From Peptostreptococcus russellii (GTDB taxonomy: Bacteria; Bacillota; Clostridia; Peptostreptococcales; Peptostreptococcaceae), in the NCBI RefSeq assembly GCF_900110295.1, contig NZ_FODF01000004.1:62001-126000 (forward strand): 64,000 nt of DNA, given 5' to 3'. The position numbers and the translations under genes were made by a program. Each line of letters begins with the position of its first letter. Positions within the stretch are counted from its first letter, which is position 1. Under the pieces are notes generated by a model that had not been told where the DNA came from, searched no databases, and was given only the letters and a program-made list of their open reading frames with translations. Positions 18,998 through 27,512 of this stretch are shown one piece after another.

Positions 18998-20953
18998 CTA
19001 TCCATTTAAAATAAATTCTATATTCTTACTTATAAGTTTTAAAAGCGTTTTTGGAAGTTTTTCTATATCTTCACCTAAGCTTATCCCTCTTTTTTCATCG
19101 CCATTCCATATATAATCAAATGTTTTTTTGCTGCTTTCAGTAACTTTTCCTATTTGTATACCGTAGATCAAAACTCCCTTTTCCTCCATAGATTTCACTT
19201 CTTTTTTAGCTAAACCTGGAAATCCAGATGCACCATCTGTTATTTCAAATACCATTTTAATTAACTTGCCTCTTTTTATAAGATTTTCTTCTTTTAAATT
19301 TATACTTTCATTAATTTCCTTTAAGCAACTTGCATCGTCAGTAGCGCCAGAAGAACCGTCTATTTTCACTATGGATTTAATAATATTTGCCTCTTTTTTG
19401 CCTCTAGTATCATTAAATTCTTTTATTTTTTTATATCCACTGCCGAAAAAAAAGGTTTCTGTTTCAACAGATATTTTTTGATTCATAGAACTTGCATGCA
19501 CTTTTATATAGTCTGAAAAATCCTCTAATGATAGTAGCGCTACTGTAATAGCCCTTCTTGCATAGTCTATTTTCTCACTATTCATTGACCCTGAATTATC
19601 TATTAAAAAACTTATCTCTATATTTTCTGGAAGTCTATTTTTTTCCTTTTCCAATTCATATCTACTAAATATTTTTAGATTCTTATAACTTCCTTTTCTT
19701 TCTGCTTCAACATAATCTGGATATCTATTAATAAAACTATTTACGTCTAACTTACCACTAATTTGCATATATTTTTTTATATTCTTTTCTTTTTGAGCAT
19801 GTCCAATAATCATTTTCCAAACTTTTTTCATGTCATCCCGTTCTTTTTTACTTATATTTTTATAATATTTAAATACATCATTTTCATGTTTATTGACTAG
19901 GGATAAATTAGCATCAATCTGTAAATCTTTATTAGAAATATCCTCAGTCTTCTTTATATTATAAATTTCTTCTATTATTTCCTCATGCTCTTTTTTATTA
20001 ATTCCTATATCGTCAGGATTTGCCTCTTTATATTTATCCTTTTCTGTTGAATCGGCTTTGGTATTTTTTTCTTTCTTTTCTTTTGAACTATAAAAGTTAC
20101 TCTCCCCTATTTCTTCTATCCATAAGTCCTTAAAATATGGATATATAAATGTCTTTGTAAATTCATCTCTTTTTTCTATACCTAAATAATTCACAAATAT
20201 TTTTTTAAACTCTTGCTCAATAAAATCAAAATAATCTTTATCAAAAATTTTATTTTTATAAGGATTATTTTTACTATCTATTTCAGGGTCCATACCATAA
20301 ATATATTTAATAAAAAATGAATTAGAAAAAACCCTATGTTTAGGCAGATATTTCAATTTTTCATACTTTTTACCCATTTTTTTATTATATCTTTCTATTT
20401 CTTCTCTAGCATATTTACTTCTATATATAGGACAACTTTCACCTACTCTAATCGCCGAAGCAAAAGAGTCTATATTATATAGAAAACTCATAATTTCTTC
20501 TTTGACATAATTATATATATTACTTCTTTTATAAGCTTCATCATTTTCCAAGCCAGCATTTTCTATTTCTTTCAATATATACATAGAAATCGATTCTATT
20601 TCTTTTTTCCAAGACTGTTCTCTATTTTTATATAAATATATATTTTTCTTCCAATCTGGATAAAGTGCCAAGGAAAAATATATCTGCCATAATATTTGAT
20701 TTTCGCTAATCTCTTTTTCCACAAAAACTGTCAATGGCAAATATAGAGTTGATTTAGCTGGTCTAAATATAAATTTTTCTGCATTTTCATCTGCTAAATA
20801 AAGAATACTCGAATCAAGTGTATAACTAACTAAATTCTTCTTGTTTTTTTCTAAAAAAACTTCTAAGTTTTCTTTAGCATCTTCTATCGTTTTATTGTAA
20901 TCTTTCATTAAATGACTATTGTCATCTAATAATTTTGTATTTTCAAGCTTCAT
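18998..20953 (-). CDS. von Willebrand factor A domain protein of a AAA/vWA triad
   Basis: A 651-residue protein. Residues 1-280 are a helical region I cannot assign. A lysine/glutamate-rich linker spans about 285-325. The C-terminal half (about 443-650) is a von Willebrand A domain with a complete metal-ion-dependent adhesion site: DNSGS at 452-456, Thr538 in GATDD and Asp573 in EITDG. Such proteins partner MoxR-type AAA+ ATPases (RavA-ViaA, NorQ-NorD, CbbQ-CbbO), in which the vWA protein recruits the target and the ATPase remodels it. No signal peptide or membrane helix is seen, so it is cytoplasmic. It is the last gene of the unit, 17 bases after the propeller gene. Confidence 0.82.
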   Translation of the reverse strand: MKLENTKLLDDNSHLMKDYNKTIEDAKENLEVFLEKNKKNLVSYTLDSSILYLADENAEKFIFRPAKSTLYLPLTVFVEKEISENQILWQIYFSLALYPDWKKNIYLYKNREQSWKKEIESISMYILKEIENAGLENDEAYKRSNIYNYVKEEIMSFLYNIDSFASAIRVGESCPIYRSKYAREEIERYNKKMGKKYEKLKYLPKHRVFSNSFFIKYIYGMDPEIDSKNNPYKNKIFDKDYFDFIEQEFKKIFVNYLGIEKRDEFTKTFIYPYFKDLWIEEIGESNFYSSKEKKEKNTKADSTEKDKYKEANPDDIGINKKEHEEIIEEIYNIKKTEDISNKDLQIDANLSLVNKHENDVFKYYKNISKKERDDMKKVWKMIIGHAQKEKNIKKYMQISGKLDVNSFINRYPDYVEAERKGSYKNLKIFSRYELEKEKNRLPENIEISFLIDNSGSMNSEKIDYARRAITVALLSLEDFSDYIKVHASSMNQKISVETETFFFGSGYKKIKEFNDTRGKKEANIIKSIVKIDGSSGATDDASCLKEINESINLKEENLIKRGKLIKMVFEITDGASGFPGLAKKEVKSMEEKGVLIYGIQIGKVTESSKKTFDYIWNGDEKRGISLGEDIEKLPKTLLKLISKNIEFILNG

Positions 20954-20970
20954 AAGAAGATCACCACACT

Positions 20971-22242
20971 CTATTTTTTTATAAAATTACTATTGTAAAG
21001 TTTCTCTGCTGTATTTATCCTATCTATTGTAATAATATCAACATTTCCATCAACATCAAATAGTATATGTTCAAACTCACCAATACTAAATGAATCTGCA
21101 TAAAAGTTTTCTACTGCTTTTTTATTAAGATAAAATTTACCATTATTTTCTTCTAAAATATAGTTTTTACCTGAATCACTTAGAATAAAGGCTGTTTCAT
21201 TATCTGAGCTTGCAAAGAACACCTTGTCGTCTACTTCAATTTTATCTATAAAATCTAATCTATCCCCTTTTAAAGAATAATATAAAAAACCTCCGTCAGA
21301 TAGAAATACCCAAATATAAGATATATTTTTAGACTCTGTTTTTACCATCCCTATTATTTTTCTTAAAGAATCACTATCTTCATAAATTGTACTTATTCTT
21401 TCAAAGTTATTAGATACTATAAAAAGATTTCCTGTTTTATCTCCTATAAGTATTCTTTCTTCATCTAAAGCTATATAATCTGCTATTGTATGTTTCATTA
21501 ATACTTTTCTTTTATTGACTATCTTTCTATTAGAAAGATCTATTTCAAATATTTCAATTTCTTTTTCCCCTATTCTTCTAGCAAAATAATTCTTGGATAT
21601 TCTCCTGACCATATCAAATCCATATTCATCATATTTAGATGAAATTTTTTCAACATATATTTTACTATTTCCTAATTCTTTTTCATCAAAATCTAACTTA
21701 CACAAAAAAACTTCACCACTTACACCTAAAATAATCACTTGATTTTTAGATATTTTAAACATACTGCTTATAGCAGATATTTCTAACTTTTCTAGATGAA
21801 TCCATTTTATTGTTTTTTCGTCCTTATCTAATTTATAAATAGCCACCTCTCCATCTGAAGTAGTGGATACAAAAATAAAATCACCTAAATATTCCGTTTC
21901 ATTTACAATTCCAGATATTTCGTAACTTCCTACATGATCCAACCTCTTAAGGTAAAATGGGGTTTCTTCTATATTTTCTTTTCTATGTATAGGAATAATC
22001 TTTTCCACAATATTTGACTCTATCTCTTTTACAGCTTTTATCTTTTCATCTAAATCCTTCTTTATACTTCCGCTAGACATACCTTTTTCAAGCTGTTCTC
22101 TTAAAAGCTTTACATATTTTTTATAACTTTTTATATCCTCTTTTAAATCTTCGCTGTCCTTTTTTCCTAAATCTTTTTCCCAGCTATCATATTTATTTTC
22201 ATTTGCCAATTTCTCCAAAATATTCTTATTTTTCGTCAGCAT
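20971..22242 (-). CDS. Coiled-coil plus predicted seven-bladed beta-propeller protein
   Basis: A 423-residue protein not recognisable by family. Residues 1-90 are charged and helical, coiled-coil-like. From about residue 100 a strand-turn-strand pattern with D/S-G or G-N turns recurs near residues 130 (TSDGEVAIYKL), 175 (VSGEVFLCKL), 227 (EKEIEIFEI), 270 (KTGNLFIVS), 316 (SDGGFLYYS), 357 (DSGKNYILE) and 399 (VDGNVDIIT). The spacing is about 41-52 residues, which fits seven blades of a WD/PQQ-like propeller. That fold is inferred, not proven. It lies between the ATPase and vWA genes, 62 and 17 bases from them, and is probably a scaffold or target-recognition subunit. Confidence 0.7.
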   Translation of the reverse strand: MLTKNKNILEKLANENKYDSWEKDLGKKDSEDLKEDIKSYKKYVKLLREQLEKGMSSGSIKKDLDEKIKAVKEIESNIVEKIIPIHRKENIEETPFYLKRLDHVGSYEISGIVNETEYLGDFIFVSTTSDGEVAIYKLDKDEKTIKWIHLEKLEISAISSMFKISKNQVIILGVSGEVFLCKLDFDEKELGNSKIYVEKISSKYDEYGFDMVRRISKNYFARRIGEKEIEIFEIDLSNRKIVNKRKVLMKHTIADYIALDEERILIGDKTGNLFIVSNNFERISTIYEDSDSLRKIIGMVKTESKNISYIWVFLSDGGFLYYSLKGDRLDFIDKIEVDDKVFFASSDNETAFILSDSGKNYILEENNGKFYLNKKAVENFYADSFSIGEFEHILFDVDGNVDIITIDRINTAEKLYNSNFIKK

Positions 22243-22304
22243 ATTTAATAAAATCCATCCCTTCTCTTAAAATTTGTATCTAATTTAAGATTTGATTTTT
22301 ATAA

Positions 22305-24401
22305 CTAGTTATCCTTTTTAGAATTATTAAATATATAGTCTATAATTTCTGAAGAACTTTCCAAGTTCCTTATTTTTTTATCATACTCTATATATTCATC
22401 AGCATTTATATTTTTTTCATTGCTGGAAATGTTTAAGTCAAGATAATCCATAAGTTTTCTATCTTCTCCAGAATATTTTCCATATATTAACTCTCCTACA
22501 TCTATTATGCTTAATATTTCAAGTTTTGGTCTAGTATATGTATACTTTTCTTTTCTTATATCTTCAAATGATAGAGTATAGTCCCAAGAATATCTCAATT
22601 CATTATTCCAACCTTCAGAGCTGTTGAAAAAACCAAATCTTATAGCTTGTGATAAAATATAATTTTGATCTTCAGGAGATGTAATTGAACTAATAAAAGC
22701 ATCCCATAAAGCTTTTGAAAAATCTTTTTCTTCACCTAAATTCCATTCATCTAAAACTCTCATTATATTTCTTATTGAAAGAACACTCTCCCTAAGTTCT
22801 ATGTCTACAATATCTCTCTCACCGTCTTGGCTATCTCTCCACTTTCCCATAAAAACATTTTGTGTCAATCTAGAAAGTTGGGCAAATCTAAAGAGTTCAT
22901 CTATACTTCTCTGTGGATAAGGTATTCTAAGACTTCCATCTAGATCTAATAGTCGTGTGATTATTACTCTAAATAATTGATTTTCATATAAATCACTTTG
23001 ATTATTGTATTCACCTGTCAAGTTCTGTGGAAGATAGTTATATTCCATATTTATAAACCTAGACTTAAAAGCAGGATTAAGTTCATTTGTTCCTTCATAA
23101 TTTACAGTACTATTTGACAAGTTTCCAGTTCCTATAATAGCAAAACCATCCTCTATTTTTACAGCTCCTACACCTGTAACATAAACATATTCTCCTCTTT
23201 TCTTCTGTAAAATATCATTTAAAGCAATAAGATTGGACATAGCTATAGCATTTAACTCATCTATTATCACTACTCTACCTTGTCTAAGTGCAATTAAAAT
23301 TTCCTTCTCTATTTTTTTGATTTCCGTTCCAAAGGAACTATTTTGAGCAACTAGAATATCTGAAAGGCTTTTCCAAATCTCTATTTTGGCATTGATTGCT
23401 TCTTCATCTGACATTTCTTTTAGCTCATTTTTATGATCTAATATCCAATTATTGAAACTTATAGCAATTGTTTTTAAATGATTTTCTAATGAATCTACTG
23501 AAAAAGTATTTTCTAATTTCAAAGTTTTTTCAACAAACATATCTTCATAAGTTAGATTATGGGAGCCTGATATGAAAAGAGGCTGAAGTTCTTGCCACTG
23601 GCTATCTAGAGGATTATTTAGAATGTTTTTATAGTACTTTTTTATATAACTGTTAAATGAAGAAAAGTTTTCTATCATCTCCTCAAAATCAGCATCTATA
23701 TGTTCAATATACCATGTTTCCATAGATAATTCTAGATAGCTCTGAATTTTTCTTTCTACTGCGTATTCTACTGCCGCTTCTGTTGCTATAGCTGTTTTTC
23801 CACTTCCTAAATGTCCAAAGATATTTATTGGATTTCCATTTATTAAAGCCTTTTTTATTTTTTTCTTTGCTTCATCTACATAATCTACATTTATAAGTTT
23901 TCCATTATTTTGATTTTCTATATCCAATAGTATTTTTTTCTTATTATAATAGTCTTTTGCCACACTAGATGAGTTTAAGATTATACTTTTTTCATCTTCC
24001 AATCTCTTTATTTGATCTACTCTATATCTTGTAGCTGAATTACTATTATAACTTTTATTTTTATCATACTTGGTTATTAACCTTCTTTCCCAGTTTAGAA
24101 AAAACCTTTCATAGTCTATTAAATTGTTTATTCTATTTACTTTATCTTCTATTTCTTTCTCCTCTAATTTTATAAATTCCATATATTTATCAAATACATC
24201 ATCATCGCTATTTGGAAAATCTCTTTCCAATTTATTTTCACATTTTTCTTTTCTTCTAAACTTATTAAAAAACTCACCTTCATTTTTTAAATACTCTTCT
24301 TTATTTTCTTTTAAATAGAGTTCTTCTCGTAGATTTTCTTTATATTTTTCTCTTAATTCGTCAGTTAAAACAATTCTTTTTTCATTTTTTATTTTCTTCA
24401 T
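22305..24401 (-). CDS. MoxR/dynein-like AAA+ ATPase of a AAA/vWA triad
   Basis: A 698-residue cytoplasmic ATPase. Residues 1-170 are charged and probably coiled coil. The AAA+ core has Walker A GHLGSGKT at 196-203, Walker B VVIIDE at 377-382, sensor-1 Asn427 in IIGTGN, and an arginine finger at 448 in NPAFKSRF, all typical of the AAA_5/MoxR/midasin group. Walker A and B are separated by about 170 residues, far more than usual, because of an insertion rich in aromatic residues. The C-terminal 200 residues are helical. First gene of the triad, with GAGAGGG upstream of the ATG and an oleate hydratase terminator just before it. Confidence 0.82.
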   Translation of the reverse strand: MKKIKNEKRIVLTDELREKYKENLREELYLKENKEEYLKNEGEFFNKFRRKEKCENKLERDFPNSDDDVFDKYMEFIKLEEKEIEDKVNRINNLIDYERFFLNWERRLITKYDKNKSYNSNSATRYRVDQIKRLEDEKSIILNSSSVAKDYYNKKKILLDIENQNNGKLINVDYVDEAKKKIKKALINGNPINIFGHLGSGKTAIATEAAVEYAVERKIQSYLELSMETWYIEHIDADFEEMIENFSSFNSYIKKYYKNILNNPLDSQWQELQPLFISGSHNLTYEDMFVEKTLKLENTFSVDSLENHLKTIAISFNNWILDHKNELKEMSDEEAINAKIEIWKSLSDILVAQNSSFGTEIKKIEKEILIALRQGRVVIIDELNAIAMSNLIALNDILQKKRGEYVYVTGVGAVKIEDGFAIIGTGNLSNSTVNYEGTNELNPAFKSRFINMEYNYLPQNLTGEYNNQSDLYENQLFRVIITRLLDLDGSLRIPYPQRSIDELFRFAQLSRLTQNVFMGKWRDSQDGERDIVDIELRESVLSIRNIMRVLDEWNLGEEKDFSKALWDAFISSITSPEDQNYILSQAIRFGFFNSSEGWNNELRYSWDYTLSFEDIRKEKYTYTRPKLEILSIIDVGELIYGKYSGEDRKLMDYLDLNISSNEKNINADEYIEYDKKIRNLESSSEIIDYIFNNSKKDN

Positions 24402-24479
24402 ATTTTCCCTCTCATTTCTCCTACAGTGATGTTAAAAATATAAGATTTAATGCTAACTGTTTTTTAGTTAAAAAATGCC

Positions 24480-24505
24480 AAAATCCCGATTAAGGTCGGG
24501 ATTTT
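24480..24505 (-). terminator. Terminator of the oleate hydratase gene
   Basis: AAAATCCCGA pairs with TCGGGATTTT around a six-base loop (a near-perfect palindrome), followed on the minus strand by TTTTGGCATTTTTT. It separates oleate hydratase from the AAA/vWA unit. Confidence 0.85.
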
Positions 24506-24534
24506 AGCTTTGCTTTACAATTTCAAATTGAAAA

Positions 24535-26328
24535 TTAGATTATATTAAATTGCTTTAATAACAACTCCAAGTCAGTTCCTGCAAGCTTCTTTTTCAATTT
24601 AAGCTTTGCTATAGGAGATAAAGGCAGATGAGGTTTTTCACCATCTAACAAACTACTTACCGCATTTAAAAGATATCTTATATCATATCTTGATGCATAA
24701 ACCTCTGGAACACCCTTTTCTACTCCTGTAAGAACATATACAGCTTCCATTGCTGTTCTTCCTGAGTACTCAATTGTAAATACAGTATCTCTTCCCGGTT
24801 TGTCTAATGTTTCTGCAAACTGACCTAAAAATGCAAAGTTGACTGCATCTTTTGGAACTACAAAAGGTCTATCTCCCATTTGTCTAGGCATAAATTGAGC
24901 AGTAATATAAGGCATCATTACCGGTATAGCTGTACAAGATTTTGCAAGTTCTTCTATTTCTTCTTCTGGAACACCTATATGATACAACCATTCCTTAGTA
25001 ATTTCTTTACCTGTACAATCTCTAAGTGCCTTCTTTATATAGTCGCCCTCTATATCAGTAAATAGTCCATATAACCAAACTACAATATCTTCTTTTGGCT
25101 GTCCATAATACTGTTCCTGGCGATTTATTGTCCAGCTCATCAACCAAGAAGAATCCATTGCAGTTACTATTCCACCAGTTGCAGTTTTACCACCATATGG
25201 TGATCTTTTTATAATTTTTTCTATATATTTAGGAACTCTCTCATCGTGGCATGTTACTGTACAAGATTCCCAATTTGTTTTTTCTGTATCACCACAGAAT
25301 ACTTCAGGATGCCCAAATTCATCACACTGTGCTGCTATATTTTTCCATAATTCCCAGCAACCACCTTGTTCTTTATTAAATTCAGCAGGCGTATTATCAT
25401 CTCCATAACCTGAACCTTCTGTTATAGATCCATTTGTAATAAATACCAAGTCATCTTCTGTCAAATCAATAGACAATTCTTTACCATCTTTATAATATCC
25501 ATGTATTTTCTTAGCTACTTTCTTTTTATCTGATATATCAAATTCAACATTATCAACTGTTACTCCATACTCAATCTTAGCTCCATGTTCTTTCAAATAG
25601 TTAATCATAGGAGTAACCATAGATGTAAATTGGTCATGGCGAGTAAATTGAAGAGCAGATAAATCTGGAAGTCCTGCTACATGATGTATAAATCTATTCA
25701 TATACATCTTCATTTCCAATGCACTATGCCAATTTTCAAAGGCAAACATAGTTCTCCAGAAAGTCCAAAAATCAGTATTTAAAAGTTCTTCTGAGAAAAA
25801 TTCTTCTATTGATTTATTCTCTAGTTCTTCATCTGACAAGCTCACAAATGTTGCTAGCTCTGTAGCTAATTTCTCTCCTAAATTAAACTTACCATTGTCA
25901 TGTCTTTCCCCTCTGTTCTTTGTAATACGACAATTACTTGAATTTGGGTCGTCATAGTTTGTATAATATAGATGGTCTAATACTGTCATATTAGGGTCTT
26001 CTACAGATTGAAGAGAGCTAAATAAACTCCATAAACATTCGAAATGCTGTCCCATTTCTCTTCCGCCTCTTGCAACATAGCCAATATTTTCTCTAAACTC
26101 TCCATCTAGTGAACCACCTGGCAAATCTAACTGCTCTAGGAAAGTAATTTTGCTTCCATCCATATGAGCATCTCTTATTAGGAAACATCCTGCTGCAAGT
26201 GATGCTATACCTGTACCTACTAAATAGGCACTCTTGTTTTCAATTCCCTTTGGCTTTCTAGTATTCACAAGTGCATGATAACTTCCGTTTGTTAAAGTTA
26301 ATCTTTCATCATAAGTTTCAAGTTTCAT
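24535..26328 (-). CDS. ohyA: Oleate hydratase
   Basis: An FAD-dependent hydratase that adds water to the cis-9 double bond of oleate and related fatty acids to give 10-hydroxy acids. This is thought to detoxify antimicrobial unsaturated fatty acids. The 597-residue product has the Rossmann FAD motif GTGIAS at 38-43, the glutamate of TFLEQLDLPGGSLDG at the end of the second strand, and RGGREMGQHFECLW, typical of the family. The ATG at 26326-26328 is chosen because it gives the normal MKLETYDERL-type start; an upstream ATG seven codons earlier has no ribosome site. The gene appears monocistronic. Confidence 0.94.
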   Translation of the reverse strand: MKLETYDERLTLTNGSYHALVNTRKPKGIENKSAYLVGTGIASLAAGCFLIRDAHMDGSKITFLEQLDLPGGSLDGEFRENIGYVARGGREMGQHFECLWSLFSSLQSVEDPNMTVLDHLYYTNYDDPNSSNCRITKNRGERHDNGKFNLGEKLATELATFVSLSDEELENKSIEEFFSEELLNTDFWTFWRTMFAFENWHSALEMKMYMNRFIHHVAGLPDLSALQFTRHDQFTSMVTPMINYLKEHGAKIEYGVTVDNVEFDISDKKKVAKKIHGYYKDGKELSIDLTEDDLVFITNGSITEGSGYGDDNTPAEFNKEQGGCWELWKNIAAQCDEFGHPEVFCGDTEKTNWESCTVTCHDERVPKYIEKIIKRSPYGGKTATGGIVTAMDSSWLMSWTINRQEQYYGQPKEDIVVWLYGLFTDIEGDYIKKALRDCTGKEITKEWLYHIGVPEEEIEELAKSCTAIPVMMPYITAQFMPRQMGDRPFVVPKDAVNFAFLGQFAETLDKPGRDTVFTIEYSGRTAMEAVYVLTGVEKGVPEVYASRYDIRYLLNAVSSLLDGEKPHLPLSPIAKLKLKKKLAGTDLELLLKQFNII

Positions 26329-26400
26329 AAAATAACGCCTGCCTTCCATAAAATACTAAATCTAATAATACTTATTTGCATCGACTATAAAATTTTAAAC

Positions 26401-26439
26401 CTTATTTAAATAAGATTTATTATAGATTAAAAAATCTAT
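26401..26439 (-). promoter_or_regulatory. Putative promoter and palindromic operator of ohyA
   Basis: A 14-bp perfect palindrome CTTATTTAAATAAG (26401-26414) lies five bases downstream of a minus-strand TATAAT (26419-26424), so it would cover the transcription start. A second inverted repeat, TAGATT...AATCTA, overlaps the upstream side. The -35 box is poor. The remaining gap to the PC4-like gene holds only a TAGGC/GCCTA repeat near 26491-26506 and that gene's terminator. Confidence 0.35.
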
Positions 26440-26581
26440 ATCTACTGTTAACTCTATAATAACCCTTATTATCAGAATATTCATTAGACATATTAGGCTA
26501 TTTGCCTATATTCACGACAAACTATTATATTTATCTAATATCATTGTTGTCCTTATTGTTTTTCATTCTAAATATTATAAC

Positions 26582-26610
26582 AAAAAAACATCGCTAAATA
26601 AGCGATGTTT
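26582..26610 (-). terminator. Terminator of the PC4-like gene
   Basis: AAAACATCGCT pairs with AGCGATGTTTT around a five-base loop, followed on the minus strand by seven T residues. It lies about 50 bases past the stop codon of the PC4-like gene. Confidence 0.9.
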
Positions 26611-26662
26611 TCATTTAGATATTTCTATATTTTTTAAAATTTCTTCTATATAATATAAACTC

Positions 26663-26881
26663 TTATATATCTAGATTATTCAGTATTTCCTTCAATTCTA
26701 CTAGCTCTTCTTTTGTAAGAGTTACCCCCTTACTCATCTTGCTATGATCTTCACTCCACTCTCTTAAATCAAATTTTGCTTCTCTATCATTCCAGCTAAC
26801 CAAATTAAATTCCTTTGTCCACCCCTTTGGAGACTTTGACAATGTTCCTAAATTCTCAGTTATTTCATATTTTATAGCCAT
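26663..26881 (-). CDS. PC4/YdbC-like single-stranded nucleic-acid-binding protein
   Basis: A 72-residue protein that matches the YdbC branch of the transcriptional coactivator p15/PC4 family, small dimeric proteins that bind single-stranded DNA or RNA. The KGWTKEFNLVSWNDREAKFDLREWSEDHSKMSKG segment is the beta-sheet core, and TLTKEELVELKEIL is the C-terminal helix. The ribosome site AGGGAGC precedes the ATG. It is monocistronic with its own terminator. The cellular role is not clear from sequence. Confidence 0.85.
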   Translation of the reverse strand: MAIKYEITENLGTLSKSPKGWTKEFNLVSWNDREAKFDLREWSEDHSKMSKGVTLTKEELVELKEILNNLDI

Positions 26882-26913
26882 TTTTTGCTCCCTTCAAATA
26901 ATCAATTACAGAT

Positions 26914-26922
26914 ATTATATCA
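26914..26922 (-). promoter_or_regulatory. Extended -10 promoter of the PC4-like gene
   Basis: The minus strand reads TGATATAAT, a consensus extended -10 box about 33 bases upstream of the start codon. The -35 region is not obvious. Confidence 0.45.
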
Positions 26923-27041
26923 TTATTTTAAACTCTTATGAAGAAATTTTTATATTAAAATATCACCTCTCAAGTTCCAAGATTTTTATATTTTACTAAA
27001 TACTTTTACCATATTAAAATAATATATTTTTTAATTAACTG

Positions 27042-27090
27042 TTGACAAAAATTCTGTATCATTGTATCATTGTATTAATCAATTAATACA
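27042..27090 (+). promoter_or_regulatory. Promoter with overlapping operator of the GntR-ABC operon
   Basis: TTGACA (27042-27047), a 17-base spacer and TATCAT (27065-27070) form a strong sigma-A promoter. Immediately downstream, TGTATTAAT-CA-ATTAATACA (27071-27090) is a perfect 9+2+9 inverted repeat over the predicted start site. It is the obvious binding site for the GntR protein encoded next. Confidence 0.82.
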
Positions 27091-27137
27091 GTAATACATC
27101 AAATATAGTGATATATTCTTTTTGAAAGGAGGAAATC

Positions 27138-27512
27138 ATGATCGAATTTAATACTAATTTACCTATATATATTCAAATTACAGAATTTATAAGAAATCAA
27201 ATAATTTCAGGTGAACTATCTCCTGGAGAAAAATTGGAATCTGTAAGATCTTATGCTGAAATGTATGAGGTAAATCCAAATACAGTTCAAAGAGCACTTT
27301 CTGACCTTGAATCAACAGGTCTAATTTACTCAAAAAGAGCCGTTGGAAAATTTGTAACAGATGACAAAAAACTTATTAATTTAATTAGAGAAAGACAGAT
27401 TGACGTAGAAATAAGAAATATGCTCGAGAAACTTTATTCTCAAGGTTATTCAAAGGAAGAAATCTATTCTTCACTAAAAAATTTGTTAAAGGAGGAAAAT
27501 ATAAATGAATAG
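27138..27512 (+). CDS. GntR family (YtrA-type) transcriptional repressor
   Basis: A 124-residue regulator. A winged helix at residues 5-75 contains GEKLESVRSYAEMYEVNPNTVQRALSDLESTGLIYSKRAVGKFV, the GntR pattern. The short helical tail without a large effector domain is typical of the YtrA subfamily, which controls adjacent ABC transporters. It is preceded by GAAAGGAGG and overlaps the next gene by eight bases. The perfect inverted repeat at its own promoter supports autorepression. The inducing signal, often envelope-active compounds in this subfamily, is inference. Confidence 0.9.
   Translation: MIEFNTNLPIYIQITEFIRNQIISGELSPGEKLESVRSYAEMYEVNPNTVQRALSDLESTGLIYSKRAVGKFVTDDKKLINLIRERQIDVEIRNMLEKLYSQGYSKEEIYSSLKNLLKEENINE

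Noticed and set aside
18998-24401. Assignment of the AAA/vWA unit to magnesium chelatase, CbbQO, NorQD or gas-vesicle GvpN
   Set aside because: No client genes of these systems are near, and the propeller gene and the long ATPase insertion do not fit them.
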